Of a stretch of 64,000 bases of DNA, positions 9,171-17,302 are shown piece after piece. Position 1 is the stretch's first letter, and every line of letters begins with the position of its first letter. The stretch spans positions 145,599-209,598 of the forward strand of contig NZ_BCZS01000007.1 of assembly GCF_001598855.1 (NCBI RefSeq), given 5' to 3'. The stretch comes from Pluralibacter gergoviae ATCC 33028 = NBRC 105706 (GTDB lineage: Bacteria > Pseudomonadota > Gammaproteobacteria > Enterobacterales > Enterobacteriaceae). Below the pieces are notes generated by a model that saw only the letters and a list, made by a program, of their open reading frames with translations, had not been told where the DNA came from and made no database searches. Made by a program: the position numbers and the translations under genes.

Positions 9171-10229
9171 TTACTGAAATTTCGCCACCACCGTCGCCGA
9201 GGCTTCAAACTCGCCCTCTTTGACGCTGCCGGCCCCCGCATTGGCCATCGGCGCCGCGGTCAGGTTCCAGTCCCCCTGATTTTTATAGAATCCTTTCATT
9301 TCATAGAATTGGTCGGGCACAACGGGTCTGCCGTTCGTATCCTGCAGGAGGATCCCCAGATCGCTGCGCTTCTGGCCATTGCTCAGCGTACCCAGCAGTT
9401 GATGATTAAAGCTGGCGGTTCCGGAGGCCGTGGTTGTCTGAATACCTAACTCAATGTTGAGCGCTCCCTGGCTGAAGCTGCCGCCTTCGCACTCCACGTG
9501 AATGGGCACCGACTGCTTGTAGTTATTGCCATCAAGCTTGCTTGCCGCGTTGGGCAATGTGCCAAATTCAACGGCGATCTTTTGCCCTTTATTAAAGACG
9601 CATCTGTCCGGGACCGTAATCAGGCCGGAGCTGATAATGACGCGTGAGATAGGCGTACTGGGAATGGCCTGACCGCCCAGATCGCCCGCCAGGTCTAACA
9701 GCGCCTGCCCGGTGATATTGATGCCGTTAATGATGGGCTTAGTCACAATAAAGACGACTTTGCCTCTTGAGCCGCTTTGCACATTATTAACCCGCGCGAC
9801 GCTACCGCCCGGGCCGGAAAAGCAAGAATTCTGACGTAACCTATTGGAATAATTGGTGAAAGGAGCCGGAATATATTTATTCACATTCCCGGCGATCCAC
9901 ACGGAGGCTTCAACATCGAGATAATCATTCAGCTTAAAGCGGTTGTTCCCCGACGGCTGCATCGTTGATTTCGTGGTGTAACTGATTGCTTCATTTATAA
10001 TACTTCCGGAATCACAGTGAAAATTGACCACGTAATTACTGCCAAGATTCCACGTAAACTCCGGTGTTCTCCCGCCGACGCGGTTATTAGCGATATCGAG
10101 ACTGTTGAGGTCAATATTGTAGACATGCGCTTCGCCCTCGGGCTCGCCCTCCCCCTGAACATAGGCCTGGGCGCTAAAAGCCGCCGTCAGGAGCGCCATC
10201 CCCACCAGCCGTTTTATTGACCTTTTCAT
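9171..10229 (-). CDS. Two-domain fimbrial tip adhesin
   Basis: At 352 residues this is the longest pilin-like protein of the operon. After a signal peptide (about 1-22, ending FSAQA) there is an N-terminal domain of some 170 residues with its own cysteines (NFHCDSGS, RQNSCFSG), then a C-terminal pilin domain starting near PDRCVFNKGQKIAVEFGTLP and ending ASATVVAKFQ. This receptor-binding domain plus pilin domain plan is that of tip adhesins such as FimH or MrkD. I do not recognise the receptor. The ATG overlaps the stop of the previous pilin gene by four bases, so translation is coupled. Confidence 0.8.
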   Translation of the reverse strand: MKRSIKRLVGMALLTAAFSAQAYVQGEGEPEGEAHVYNIDLNSLDIANNRVGGRTPEFTWNLGSNYVVNFHCDSGSIINEAISYTTKSTMQPSGNNRFKLNDYLDVEASVWIAGNVNKYIPAPFTNYSNRLRQNSCFSGPGGSVARVNNVQSGSRGKVVFIVTKPIINGINITGQALLDLAGDLGGQAIPSTPISRVIISSGLITVPDRCVFNKGQKIAVEFGTLPNAASKLDGNNYKQSVPIHVECEGGSFSQGALNIELGIQTTTASGTASFNHQLLGTLSNGQKRSDLGILLQDTNGRPVVPDQFYEMKGFYKNQGDWNLTAAPMANAGAGSVKEGEFEASATVVAKFQ

Positions 10230-10831
10230 AAATACTCCAGCTTCAGCCTGATAAGCCCGCGAAACTCGCCGGCGGTGACTTCCCGTCCCGTTGACTCCAG
10301 CGCGGCGAGGAAATTGACCGCGTTATCGCCGGGCTTCAGAATCAGCATTCTCTCGGTCTGGTTAAGCGCCACCGGCTTCTCTTTCATCGTCAGAATGCGA
10401 ATACCTGCGCCCTGCACATCACCGCTGATGCGGGCAAGATCGCGATTGTCCGGGTCGCCCTCGGCCATCAGCGTTATCGATACGCCCTGCTCCACCGTGC
10501 TGAGCACAAACTCCGGCGCGGCGCTGGTCTGCCCTGGCGTGTCCTCAAGCGTATGCCCGGCACCTTTGAGGCAGTCGTTAAGATAGAGCGATACCCGTAC
10601 CGGCCTGCTGCGATCGCCGCTGTGATGAAATGAACGGGCCGAAATTTCGCCCAAATCTACCGTCTGATCGCGGGATGCCATCGCCAGCACGCACGGAGAG
10701 ACGTAAACCCGGCCGTGGAAATGCACATCGCCGTACTCTCCGGAGACCTTTGTCATATCCCGACGACCGCCGCCCGCCTGCGCGGAACAGGCAACGGCGG
10801 CCAGCAGCAGGGCACAAACGCACTTTTTCAT
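10226..10831 (-). CDS. Minor fimbrial subunit (adaptor-like pilin)
   Basis: The 201-residue protein has a short signal peptide (about 1-19, CSAQA) and a pilin domain with VDLGEISARSFHHSGD and a Cys pair (SPCVLAMAS, LNDCLKGAG), ending GLIRLKLEYL. It resembles the pilin-like proteins at 14168 and 8629, so the operon seems to have expanded by duplication. It lies between the chaperone (gap 21 bases) and the adhesin (4-base overlap), the usual place of an adaptor joining adhesin to rod; that role is inference. Confidence 0.78.
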   Translation of the reverse strand: MKKCVCALLLAAVACSAQAGGGRRDMTKVSGEYGDVHFHGRVYVSPCVLAMASRDQTVDLGEISARSFHHSGDRSRPVRVSLYLNDCLKGAGHTLEDTPGQTSAAPEFVLSTVEQGVSITLMAEGDPDNRDLARISGDVQGAGIRILTMKEKPVALNQTERMLILKPGDNAVNFLAALESTGREVTAGEFRGLIRLKLEYL

Positions 10832-10852
10832 TGACGCCTCCTGTGGCCGACT

Positions 10853-11641
10853 TTATTCAGGCTGCTGATCCATCGGCAGCGCGCGGCAGGTATCGCCGCT
10901 GCAGCGGAAGATGAGCTCAGGATGGCCGCCGTAGTCGTTAACAAACATCATGGCGAACTCGCCGACGCCGCCGTCGGTGACCTGAAGATTTTGTGAGGCT
11001 TTGGGGGGAACCATGATGCCGGGGAAGGTGGTGAGCTTACCGCCGCCCTGCGCTTCCATTTTACGGCTCAGGCCGATAATGGTGATGTAATAAGGCGTCG
11101 GATTATCAACCGACCAGCGTGCCCCCTGCTTGTGGAAAACCAGCTGGTTTTGCCAGACCATCCCCGGATGCTCCGGCATAATCGCCGCCGGGCGATAAAA
11201 CAGCTTGATGCGCGACTGCATCGCCATCTGCAGCACGTTGGGCTTATCCGGTTTTGGCGGGATCTCGCGCACGTTGAGATAGAAGACGCTCTCGCGATCT
11301 TTAGGCAGGGCGTCAATACCATTGGTTTTGGTCACCCTGGCAATCCCCTTCTGCCCGCCGTTAATCCGCTGCAGGGGCGGAAGCACCATCAGCGGCGAGG
11401 TTATTTTTTCACCGCTGGCATTCTCCACCCACGACTGGGCGAGAAAGGGCGTATCGGGGCTGGTATTGGTCAGGTTGGCGCTGGCGGACCTGTCCTTTTC
11501 ATTAATGATAAGCCGGGTTCTGTCGAGAGCGATCCCGGCCCAGGCCTGGTGGGCTACGCCGGTGATCAGCAGGCCGCAGGCGGCCGTCAGCAGCGTGCGC
11601 TGCAGAGAAAAATGCGTCGAGTTTTTCATCAATGTATTCAT
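10853..11641 (-). CDS. Periplasmic fimbrial chaperone (PapD/FimC family)
   Basis: The 262-residue protein has a signal peptide (about 1-35, ending HQAWA) and the two immunoglobulin-like domains of pilus chaperones. The N-terminal domain shows GIALDRTRLI and the G1 strand MQSRIKLFYRP, whose basic residue anchors the pilin C-terminus; the loop before G1 is short, so it belongs to the FGS class. It donates a strand to each pilin in the periplasm and delivers it to the usher. The start codon overlaps the usher stop (ATGA), giving tight coupling. The order usher-then-chaperone is Pap-like rather than Fim- or Mrk-like. Confidence 0.92.
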   Translation of the reverse strand: MNTLMKNSTHFSLQRTLLTAACGLLITGVAHQAWAGIALDRTRLIINEKDRSASANLTNTSPDTPFLAQSWVENASGEKITSPLMVLPPLQRINGGQKGIARVTKTNGIDALPKDRESVFYLNVREIPPKPDKPNVLQMAMQSRIKLFYRPAAIMPEHPGMVWQNQLVFHKQGARWSVDNPTPYYITIIGLSRKMEAQGGGKLTTFPGIMVPPKASQNLQVTDGGVGEFAMMFVNDYGGHPELIFRCSGDTCRALPMDQQPE

Positions 11642-14127
11642 TTAGTTTGTGGTAGTGGCTGGCAGGGCAGCAGAACTTTGCCCTGCGTGTTAACTGTTTT
11701 CGGCGTCCGCACCTGGCACTGCCGGCTCCCGTTCCAGGAGAGGGAAAGCATTTCCTCAGGCTTAACGCCCTCCAGCCAGGCTTCACCGTCGTCCATCACC
11801 ATGCCCACGTTCACGCCGCTGCTGTTGAGGACTTCAGAACCGAACGGCGGTACGCTGCCGTTACCCATCCTCAGCAGGACCATCATTTTTCCGCCGCGGG
11901 CGACCGCGAAATGCTGATAGCCGATAGCGCCTTCCGTCAGCGTGCTGGTAGCGATAGCCTTCGTGGCGGCGATGTCTTCATCCATTGCATCGACGTCAAT
12001 GCGGGTATCAAAACTGTGGTAGCTCACGATGTCGGGGACGACCGCAATGCCGAAGCGGTTGGAGTGCGCCAGCTGGCCGTTGAGCGGTACGTCCGCGACG
12101 CCGTCGGTATCCACCATCACCCTGGCGGTATTCATTGACGCCTGGCTGTTGTGCAGCGCGGCGCCGTGACGCGTGGCGGTAAAGCCGCCGCGCACGGTGC
12201 CGCCAACCGATACGTAGCGCTCCTGCTCCCAGTTGACGTTGGATTCCAGTTCAGCCATCGAGCTGCGGTGTTTGTAATAGCCATCAAACGCGCCGTGCCC
12301 TTCTTCAGACGCACCGGCGCGCAGGCGCCAGCTGTTATTGCTGTCACGGTTATCGGAGTAGGAGGCCATCTGGCTGGTGCGGTCGCCGTTGTTCTGCATC
12401 TGATATTCCACGGAGCGGCCGTCGCCCCACGGAATAGAAACAGAGAGCGAAACGCTGTCGTCAGTGCTGCCCTGGTACTCTGAGCGATAGGCGGCAAGGT
12501 TAGTGCTGATGCCGCTGATCCCGGCCACGGTGAAGCTGTGGCCGACGGAGAGCCCGTAGCGGTTCTGAGACTGCTGGTCCCAGTAATTCTGGTGGGTGAA
12601 CGTCAGATAGAGCGTCGTGGCAAGCCGCGGTTCGTCGGCAAAGAACGTTTTATTCGCCGCAACGGTATACATCTGCCGTTCGCGGCCGTCGCTATCATCA
12701 TTGTCGTACTGCTCTTCAAGAAACTGGGCAAAGGTCCGGTAGCTGCGCTGCGAAAAGCGGTAGCCGGCAAAGCTTATCGTGCTGTGGTAATCATCGAAGG
12801 TCTTGGCATAGCTGAGCTTAAAGGAGCGCCCCTGCTGCCGGGATTCATCTTTTACCCGGCTCATCGTCTGGGTGACGTCCGCTGACACGGCGCCAAACCA
12901 GCTTAAATCGCGACCGACGCCGAGCGATCCTGCGTTATAGCGGTTACCGGCAATAAATGCCCCGCCGTACAGAGACCAGGCGTTGCTGATCCCCCAGGAG
13001 AAATCGCCGCTGTAGAACGCCGGGCCTTCAATATCGTGGCTGTAGCGGGAGGGCCGACCGAACGCATTGTTGTAGCGAACGTAGCCGGGACGCGTCAGAT
13101 AGGGAATATCGGCCGTGCTGACCTGAAAGGTCTGCACGCTGCCGTCCTGCTCTTCAACGCGCACATCGAGCTGACCGCGGACCGAACTGCGCAAATCTTC
13201 GATATTGAACGGCCCGGCCGGAACGGTCGTCTGATAGATGACCCTCCCCTGCTGGCTGATGGTCACTTTGGCGTTACTTTTGGCGATACCGTGAACCTGC
13301 GGGGCATATCCCTGCAGGCTGGGCGGCAGCATACGCTCATCGCTGGCAAGGTTGACGCCGGTGAAGCGAACAGAGTCAAACACCTGGGAATCGAGATAAA
13401 TTTCGCCAACCGTGAGTTTGGCTTCGTGCATCGGCAGCGGGCGATAGGCGTAAAACTGATCCCAATCGAAACGCGCGCTCTGACCGCCGGAGCCGTAGTT
13501 CATCTGATACTGGCTGCGAAAGCGCCACGCGCCGACGTTAAACCCCGTTTGGCCGTATCCGGATAAGGTTTGATAGTGGCCACCCTCTTTAAGATAGTGG
13601 GTCGCCTGGCCGGAAAGGTTGTAGTCAAAAATGGCCCCGTTGACGCCGTTGTCCCAGCGCTCTGGCGGCGTCCAGTCCGGGTCGGAGTATTTCATCCACG
13701 CCTGGGGGATAGTGATATCCAGCACCCCTGCGGCGTTGCTGAAGCGGATGCCGTCAATACCGGAGATATCAAGGCAATCGGGAGCAATCGTGCGGATATG
13801 CGGCTGAACTTCATCCTTGAGCGCCAGCAGCGCGAGCTGCTGCGGCGTAAAGCAAACCAGGGTCTTATGTGCATTTTGCGGATCGGCAATGTAGGTAATT
13901 TGCTGCTGCGGGATCTCCTGGCCGTTAATGCGGACATCCAGCAAGTAGGTCCCGGGGGCGACAAAGTTGCCTTCGGAAAAACGCTGTAAGTCGACGTTTT
14001 GTCTGTCGCTGGCGTCGAGCACGTCGGTATTAAACTCAACGGCATCATCGGCGGCAACGTGAAAGGTTGCGCAGGCAAGAGATATGAGTATCGCCAGTTT
14101 ATTTTTATTAATTTTTAGCGCTTTCAT
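11638..14127 (-). CDS. Outer-membrane fimbrial usher (PapC/FimD family)
   Basis: The usher is the outer-membrane pore that assembles and secretes the fibre. The 829-residue protein has a signal peptide (about 1-26), the N-terminal chaperone-binding domain (VEFNTDVLDASDRQNVDLQR), a central beta-barrel with the plug region, and two C-terminal domains ending with the paired cysteines SRQCQVRT and LLPCQPLP. The length equals that of compact ushers such as MrkC and is shorter than FimD. It starts 40 bases after the second pilin and overlaps the chaperone gene by four bases. Confidence 0.95.
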   Translation of the reverse strand: MKALKINKNKLAILISLACATFHVAADDAVEFNTDVLDASDRQNVDLQRFSEGNFVAPGTYLLDVRINGQEIPQQQITYIADPQNAHKTLVCFTPQQLALLALKDEVQPHIRTIAPDCLDISGIDGIRFSNAAGVLDITIPQAWMKYSDPDWTPPERWDNGVNGAIFDYNLSGQATHYLKEGGHYQTLSGYGQTGFNVGAWRFRSQYQMNYGSGGQSARFDWDQFYAYRPLPMHEAKLTVGEIYLDSQVFDSVRFTGVNLASDERMLPPSLQGYAPQVHGIAKSNAKVTISQQGRVIYQTTVPAGPFNIEDLRSSVRGQLDVRVEEQDGSVQTFQVSTADIPYLTRPGYVRYNNAFGRPSRYSHDIEGPAFYSGDFSWGISNAWSLYGGAFIAGNRYNAGSLGVGRDLSWFGAVSADVTQTMSRVKDESRQQGRSFKLSYAKTFDDYHSTISFAGYRFSQRSYRTFAQFLEEQYDNDDSDGRERQMYTVAANKTFFADEPRLATTLYLTFTHQNYWDQQSQNRYGLSVGHSFTVAGISGISTNLAAYRSEYQGSTDDSVSLSVSIPWGDGRSVEYQMQNNGDRTSQMASYSDNRDSNNSWRLRAGASEEGHGAFDGYYKHRSSMAELESNVNWEQERYVSVGGTVRGGFTATRHGAALHNSQASMNTARVMVDTDGVADVPLNGQLAHSNRFGIAVVPDIVSYHSFDTRIDVDAMDEDIAATKAIATSTLTEGAIGYQHFAVARGGKMMVLLRMGNGSVPPFGSEVLNSSGVNVGMVMDDGEAWLEGVKPEEMLSLSWNGSRQCQVRTPKTVNTQGKVLLPCQPLPQTK

Positions 14128-14167
14128 TATCGTTAGCTAACCTTAACTCCGCTGCGGCCAGCGCAGC

Positions 14168-14725
14168 TCAGAGATAATTCACCACAAAGTGAACCGCCGC
14201 GTTAAAATCCCCGGTTTTAATTCCGCTTCCCGTCGAAACAAGCCATGCGGTGAAGTGCAGGGTATTTGTCCCGGAGTTTAAAACGTAATCAGGGGAGGGT
14301 TTACCCAGCTCAAGCAGATTTCCATTGCGATCGAAGATTTCAATGGCCAAATCTTCTTCCTGATTATCTTTTGCCTGGACGCTCAGGAGGTTTTTATTAT
14401 TGCTGGCAACATCCCCGGAGAAAGTAATGGATGTGCTGTGAAAAACCTTATCAGGGTTTGCAGAGTCGCCTAATGAGCAGCCGAGTAAATGAATACTGAA
14501 ATTATGTGCAGAAACCTTATCCCGACTTTGGGTAATTTCTCTCGCCGAGATATCGTTAAATTCCACCAGTATTGACTGGTCATCAGGATCGACATAACAG
14601 GCCGCCTCAATAAGTTCTCCGCTCATATGCACCTTCCCGGGCGTGGTCACCGATTTATCAGCACTGGCCTTGAAAGAGAATAACGGAGCAAAAAATAGCA
14701 GCAGCAAAACTCGCCATTCGAACAT
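14168..14725 (-). CDS. Fimbrial subunit, second gene of operon
   Basis: The 185-residue pilin-like protein has a signal peptide (about 1-22), a VEFNDISAREITQSRD strand, a Cys pair (EAACYVDP, LLGCSLGD) and a C-terminal strand ending AVHFVVNYL. It lies between the major pilin and the usher, the position of PapH in Pap operons, where the protein ends and anchors the rod. An anchor role is therefore possible but not shown. Its codon use and base composition are more AT-rich than the downstream operon genes. Confidence 0.8.
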   Translation of the reverse strand: MFEWRVLLLLFFAPLFSFKASADKSVTTPGKVHMSGELIEAACYVDPDDQSILVEFNDISAREITQSRDKVSAHNFSIHLLGCSLGDSANPDKVFHSTSITFSGDVASNNKNLLSVQAKDNQEEDLAIEIFDRNGNLLELGKPSPDYVLNSGTNTLHFTAWLVSTGSGIKTGDFNAAVHFVVNYL

Positions 14726-14788
14726 TACCGGGCGTCCTGTTAATACTTCAGAAGAACGGGCAGGCGAAAAACCGCCTGCCGTACAGCA

Positions 14789-15349
14789 TTACTGATAATC
14801 AATCTGGAAATTGATCGTTGAGGTGAAGGCACCCGGTTTAACTTCACCGCTGGTATCATTTTGCAGATAAGCAACAAAGTCGATATTGGTATTACCTTCC
14901 GTGACCTGCACCGGTGAGGTTTTTTCGCCCCAGGTCACATCCTGATTACCGCTATCTACAAGACCAATACCTACACCGCGGGCGGTGTCAGAAACGATGG
15001 CGGCCAGAGTCTTCATTGTCGTATCAGTCGTTGATGGGGTATAAGTGACTGTTGCTGATTTTGCAATTGTGGCATCGCAGCCCTGGAGAACTATTTTCGC
15101 GTGCTGGGAGCCTACGCGATCGGAAGCCTGCAGCTGGGACGTTGGAATTTCACCAAAATTAACTTTTACCGGGCTGGACTCCGGGGCAAGGCCGCAGGCA
15201 GAGCTGACCAGAGAACCGGTAAATTCAATTTTACCATTGGTAGGAGTTAACGTTGATGGCGTACCATCCTCATCCGCATTAGCAAAAGCAGAAACAAAAG
15301 TCATACCGGCGATCGCTAAACACGCGGCAGCGATTTTCTTCATTTTCAT
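14789..15349 (-). CDS. Major fimbrial subunit (FimA/PapA-type pilin)
   Basis: The 186-residue protein is the first gene of the operon and is probably the rod subunit. It has a signal peptide (about 1-25, ending AFANA), the pilin Cys pair (SACGLAP, LQGCDAT), VNFGEIPTSQL and the C-terminal STINFQIDYQ with the recognition tyrosine. The N-terminal extension after cleavage (DEDGTPSTLTPTNGKIEF) is the donor strand. Two start codons lie two codons apart (15349 and 15343) and neither has a strong ribosome site. A 590-base AT-rich control region lies upstream. Confidence 0.88.
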   Translation of the reverse strand: MKMKKIAAACLAIAGMTFVSAFANADEDGTPSTLTPTNGKIEFTGSLVSSACGLAPESSPVKVNFGEIPTSQLQASDRVGSQHAKIVLQGCDATIAKSATVTYTPSTTDTTMKTLAAIVSDTARGVGIGLVDSGNQDVTWGEKTSPVQVTEGNTNIDFVAYLQNDTSGEVKPGAFTSTINFQIDYQ

Positions 15350-15939
15350 AGTTGTTTAAACCTGATTATTTGGTTGATATCAACAGTGCCTCTGAAGCAT
15401 TGTACGTAAGTAATCCTGCCATGGTATTTATCCGCAAGCATGCCACTTATTGCATTCAGAACTTATGTTACTAAATCGATAGCCTTATATCAGCAACACT
15501 CTTCCGCACTGCATCGGTAGCTTATGTTACTTAAGTTTTAATGGTATACAACCGTAAATCACGGACCTGAAAAATTCAGTTGAACATTCTAAATAGCACT
15601 CCATATTTTAGCTAATAGCTCTGATTCATGATTAATTAAACGAAGTAAATGGTATAAGCGACTACAATTTATTTGTTTTATAGATTTTTTAACTACCATG
15701 ATGAATTTTATTTAGAATTAACTCGAGGAACAAAAAAGGTCACCTGTTCATATATGAAACATCTGAATAATTTCACTTCCATAAATAGTCTCAGTGAGGT
15801 AAAAGACAGCAGATGTTATGATAATCATCGTCAAAATGCTGCATACTCATTAGTGCAGGTTAAGCCGTCACATGATCAGCGTGACTTTTAAACTTATGAT
15901 ATAGAGTGTTCATGGATTTAAGGCATAAAGGAAACGCAT
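15350..15939. promoter_or_regulatory. Divergent control region between fimbrial operon and ToxR-like regulator
   Basis: This 590-base gap is strongly AT-rich compared with the window and holds no convincing gene. It contains a perfect 12-base palindrome GTTGATATCAAC at 15373-15384, two direct copies of CTTATGTTACT at 15462-15472 and 15521-15531, and three copies of ATGGTAT at 15421, 15541 and 15649. It should contain the promoters of the fimbrial operon (minus) and of the regulator (plus). I found no long inverted repeats that would suggest a fim-type invertible switch. Confidence 0.6.
15462..15531. repeat. Direct repeat CTTATGTTACT (two copies)
   Basis: The 11-mer CTTATGTTACT occurs at 15462-15472 and 15521-15531, 59 bases apart, that is between five and six helical turns. 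It lies upstream of the major pilin gene. Repeated half-sites of this kind are what winged-helix ToxR-like activators often use, so these may be binding sites for the protein encoded at 15940. Confidence 0.5.
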
Positions 15940-16746
15940 GTGCTTTCTCACATTCCAATAGACAATATCAAATCGGTAATCATTGGTGACAACATCATTT
16001 TCAGACCGAATAAAAATATACTTCAGGATATAAAAAGTGGTAAAAGCGCCTCGCTCAATAACATCGCCTGCCAGCTTTTTCTCTACTTGTTACAAAATGG
16101 TAAAGAAATATCAACACGCGATAATATTCTGCTAAATGTTTTTCAACGTAACGGTGCTCGTGCTACGGATGCTAATCTGAACCAGCATATTTCCTCCATC
16201 CGCAAAGCGATAACAACGATCGAGCATTCAGCAGAAATCATTGTTACAACGCCACGCGTTGGGTTTAACATCGTGGAAAACAACATCGTTTTCAATCTGT
16301 ATCGGGAACAGGAAACAGAAGCAGAATCAGATAAAGCCGGCGTCACGCCCGCTACATCACCAGAAAAATTGGCTAAGATAATAAGCAAGGGAGCGATTAT
16401 CGTGGCCATGGTACTCTCTGCTTTGGCGGTCGCGGTAAGCTGCTGGTTAACCGAACACCCAGGCCCGCTGCCGATGGGGGAAATATCCATTCTGTCCACC
16501 ACCAGCTGGCAACAGTGTAAAATTCATATCATGGGTAATGTGAAAACAGACAGTTTCACAGAGAAAAAATCACTGGATATTTTTCAATCCATGGAAAATA
16601 AACCAGATTGCTCCACCCAAAAAGATATCTATATAAATATCTGGCAAAGTAGTTATCAACTTATCAACTGGAAGTTCAGTGCTGAATGTGGTTATAACAT
16701 GGGTTATTACCACTGTCTTTCGAAATATCATTATCATGAAAAATAA
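15940..16746 (+). CDS. Membrane-bound ToxR/CadC-type winged-helix regulator (MarT/YqeI-like)
   Basis: The 268-residue protein has an N-terminal OmpR/ToxR winged helix (about 1-115; ISTRDNILLNVFQRNGARAT, DANLNQHISSIRKAI, then TTPRVGFNI wing), a linker, one membrane helix around 148-168 (GAIIVAMVLSALAVAVS) and a periplasmic tail of about 100 residues with four cysteines. This is the layout of ToxR, CadC, MarT and PsaE, which bind DNA while anchored in the membrane and sense the periplasm. It is AT-rich, as usual for acquired regulators. It is divergent from the fimbrial operon and overlaps the next gene, a FidL-like partner. Activation of the fimbriae is a natural guess. Confidence 0.82.
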   Translation: MLSHIPIDNIKSVIIGDNIIFRPNKNILQDIKSGKSASLNNIACQLFLYLLQNGKEISTRDNILLNVFQRNGARATDANLNQHISSIRKAITTIEHSAEIIVTTPRVGFNIVENNIVFNLYREQETEAESDKAGVTPATSPEKLAKIISKGAIIVAMVLSALAVAVSCWLTEHPGPLPMGEISILSTTSWQQCKIHIMGNVKTDSFTEKKSLDIFQSMENKPDCSTQKDIYINIWQSSYQLINWKFSAECGYNMGYYHCLSKYHYHEK

Positions 16747-17263
16747 CATGGCAGAGAATAAAAACATAAATACATTGCTCCTGGCAACAATCATCATCAG
16801 CGTAGCGCTGGCAACCATCACCGTTCGATTTATAACGTTCAGAAGCCATGCTAATAATATCGATTTCTCCTGTACCTCAGAGATTGAGTCCCTGATCGAC
16901 ATTGATGAGAAGCAATGGCTTTTTAATGGCATTACGACACTCACCAGCTTCCAGGAAGATAAAATGTCTCTCTCCGTCAAAGGTAAGCTCACATTCGGCA
17001 CTGAGGAAGATATTGTTAACCGAAGACTGTTATTCAGCTATACCGTTCCTGCAAACCGTAACAAAGGCGCTTTCATCTCCAGATTTATCGGCCACGAAAA
17101 AAAGCCGGATGATAACTCACCGGATAAATTTGATTATATTTTCTTCGATGCCTATCGCGACTTTGATAAAATCAATATCATCAAACGTATTGATGAAAGG
17201 ACGGTGATCGTCGGCGACAACTTCTCTCCGGTATTTGCCTGCGTAATTAACAATATTGATTGA
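16736..17263 (+). CDS. FidL/PsaF/ToxS-like inner-membrane partner of the regulator
   Basis: The 175-residue protein has one N-terminal membrane helix (about 13-33, NTLLLATIIISVALATITVR) and a periplasmic domain with just two cysteines, DFSCTSE near the start and FACVINN at the very end. Gene position behind a ToxR-like regulator, size and the W/F-rich middle match the FidL-like family (FidL with MarT, YqeJ with YqeI); PsaF and ToxS have the same plan and stabilise their regulators. The ATG at 16736 overlaps the regulator gene by 11 bases; the ATG at 16748, just past the regulator's stop, is an alternative. No ribosome site clearly decides between them. Confidence 0.7.
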   Translation: MKNNMAENKNINTLLLATIIISVALATITVRFITFRSHANNIDFSCTSEIESLIDIDEKQWLFNGITTLTSFQEDKMSLSVKGKLTFGTEEDIVNRRLLFSYTVPANRNKGAFISRFIGHEKKPDDNSPDKFDYIFFDAYRDFDKINIIKRIDERTVIVGDNFSPVFACVINNID

Positions 17264-17278
17264 GTGAGGGGCAAAGGC

Positions 17279-17302
17279 TCCCGCCCCTCTTCGGGGCCGG
17301 GA
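17279..17302. terminator. Hairpin between the FidL-like gene and yjfP
   Basis: TCCCG-CCCC and GGGG-C-CGGGA pair around a TCTTC loop with one bulged base, between two convergent stops. There is no T-run on the plus side, so this is a weak or rho-assisted terminator. Confidence 0.45.

Noticed and set aside
15673..15891. 72-codon open frame in the fimbrial control region
   Set aside because: No ribosome site, no recognisable motif, and it lies in AT-rich promoter DNA.
15350..15939. fimS-like invertible promoter switch
   Set aside because: I looked for paired inverted repeats and a nearby tyrosine recombinase (FimB/FimE) and found neither in the window.
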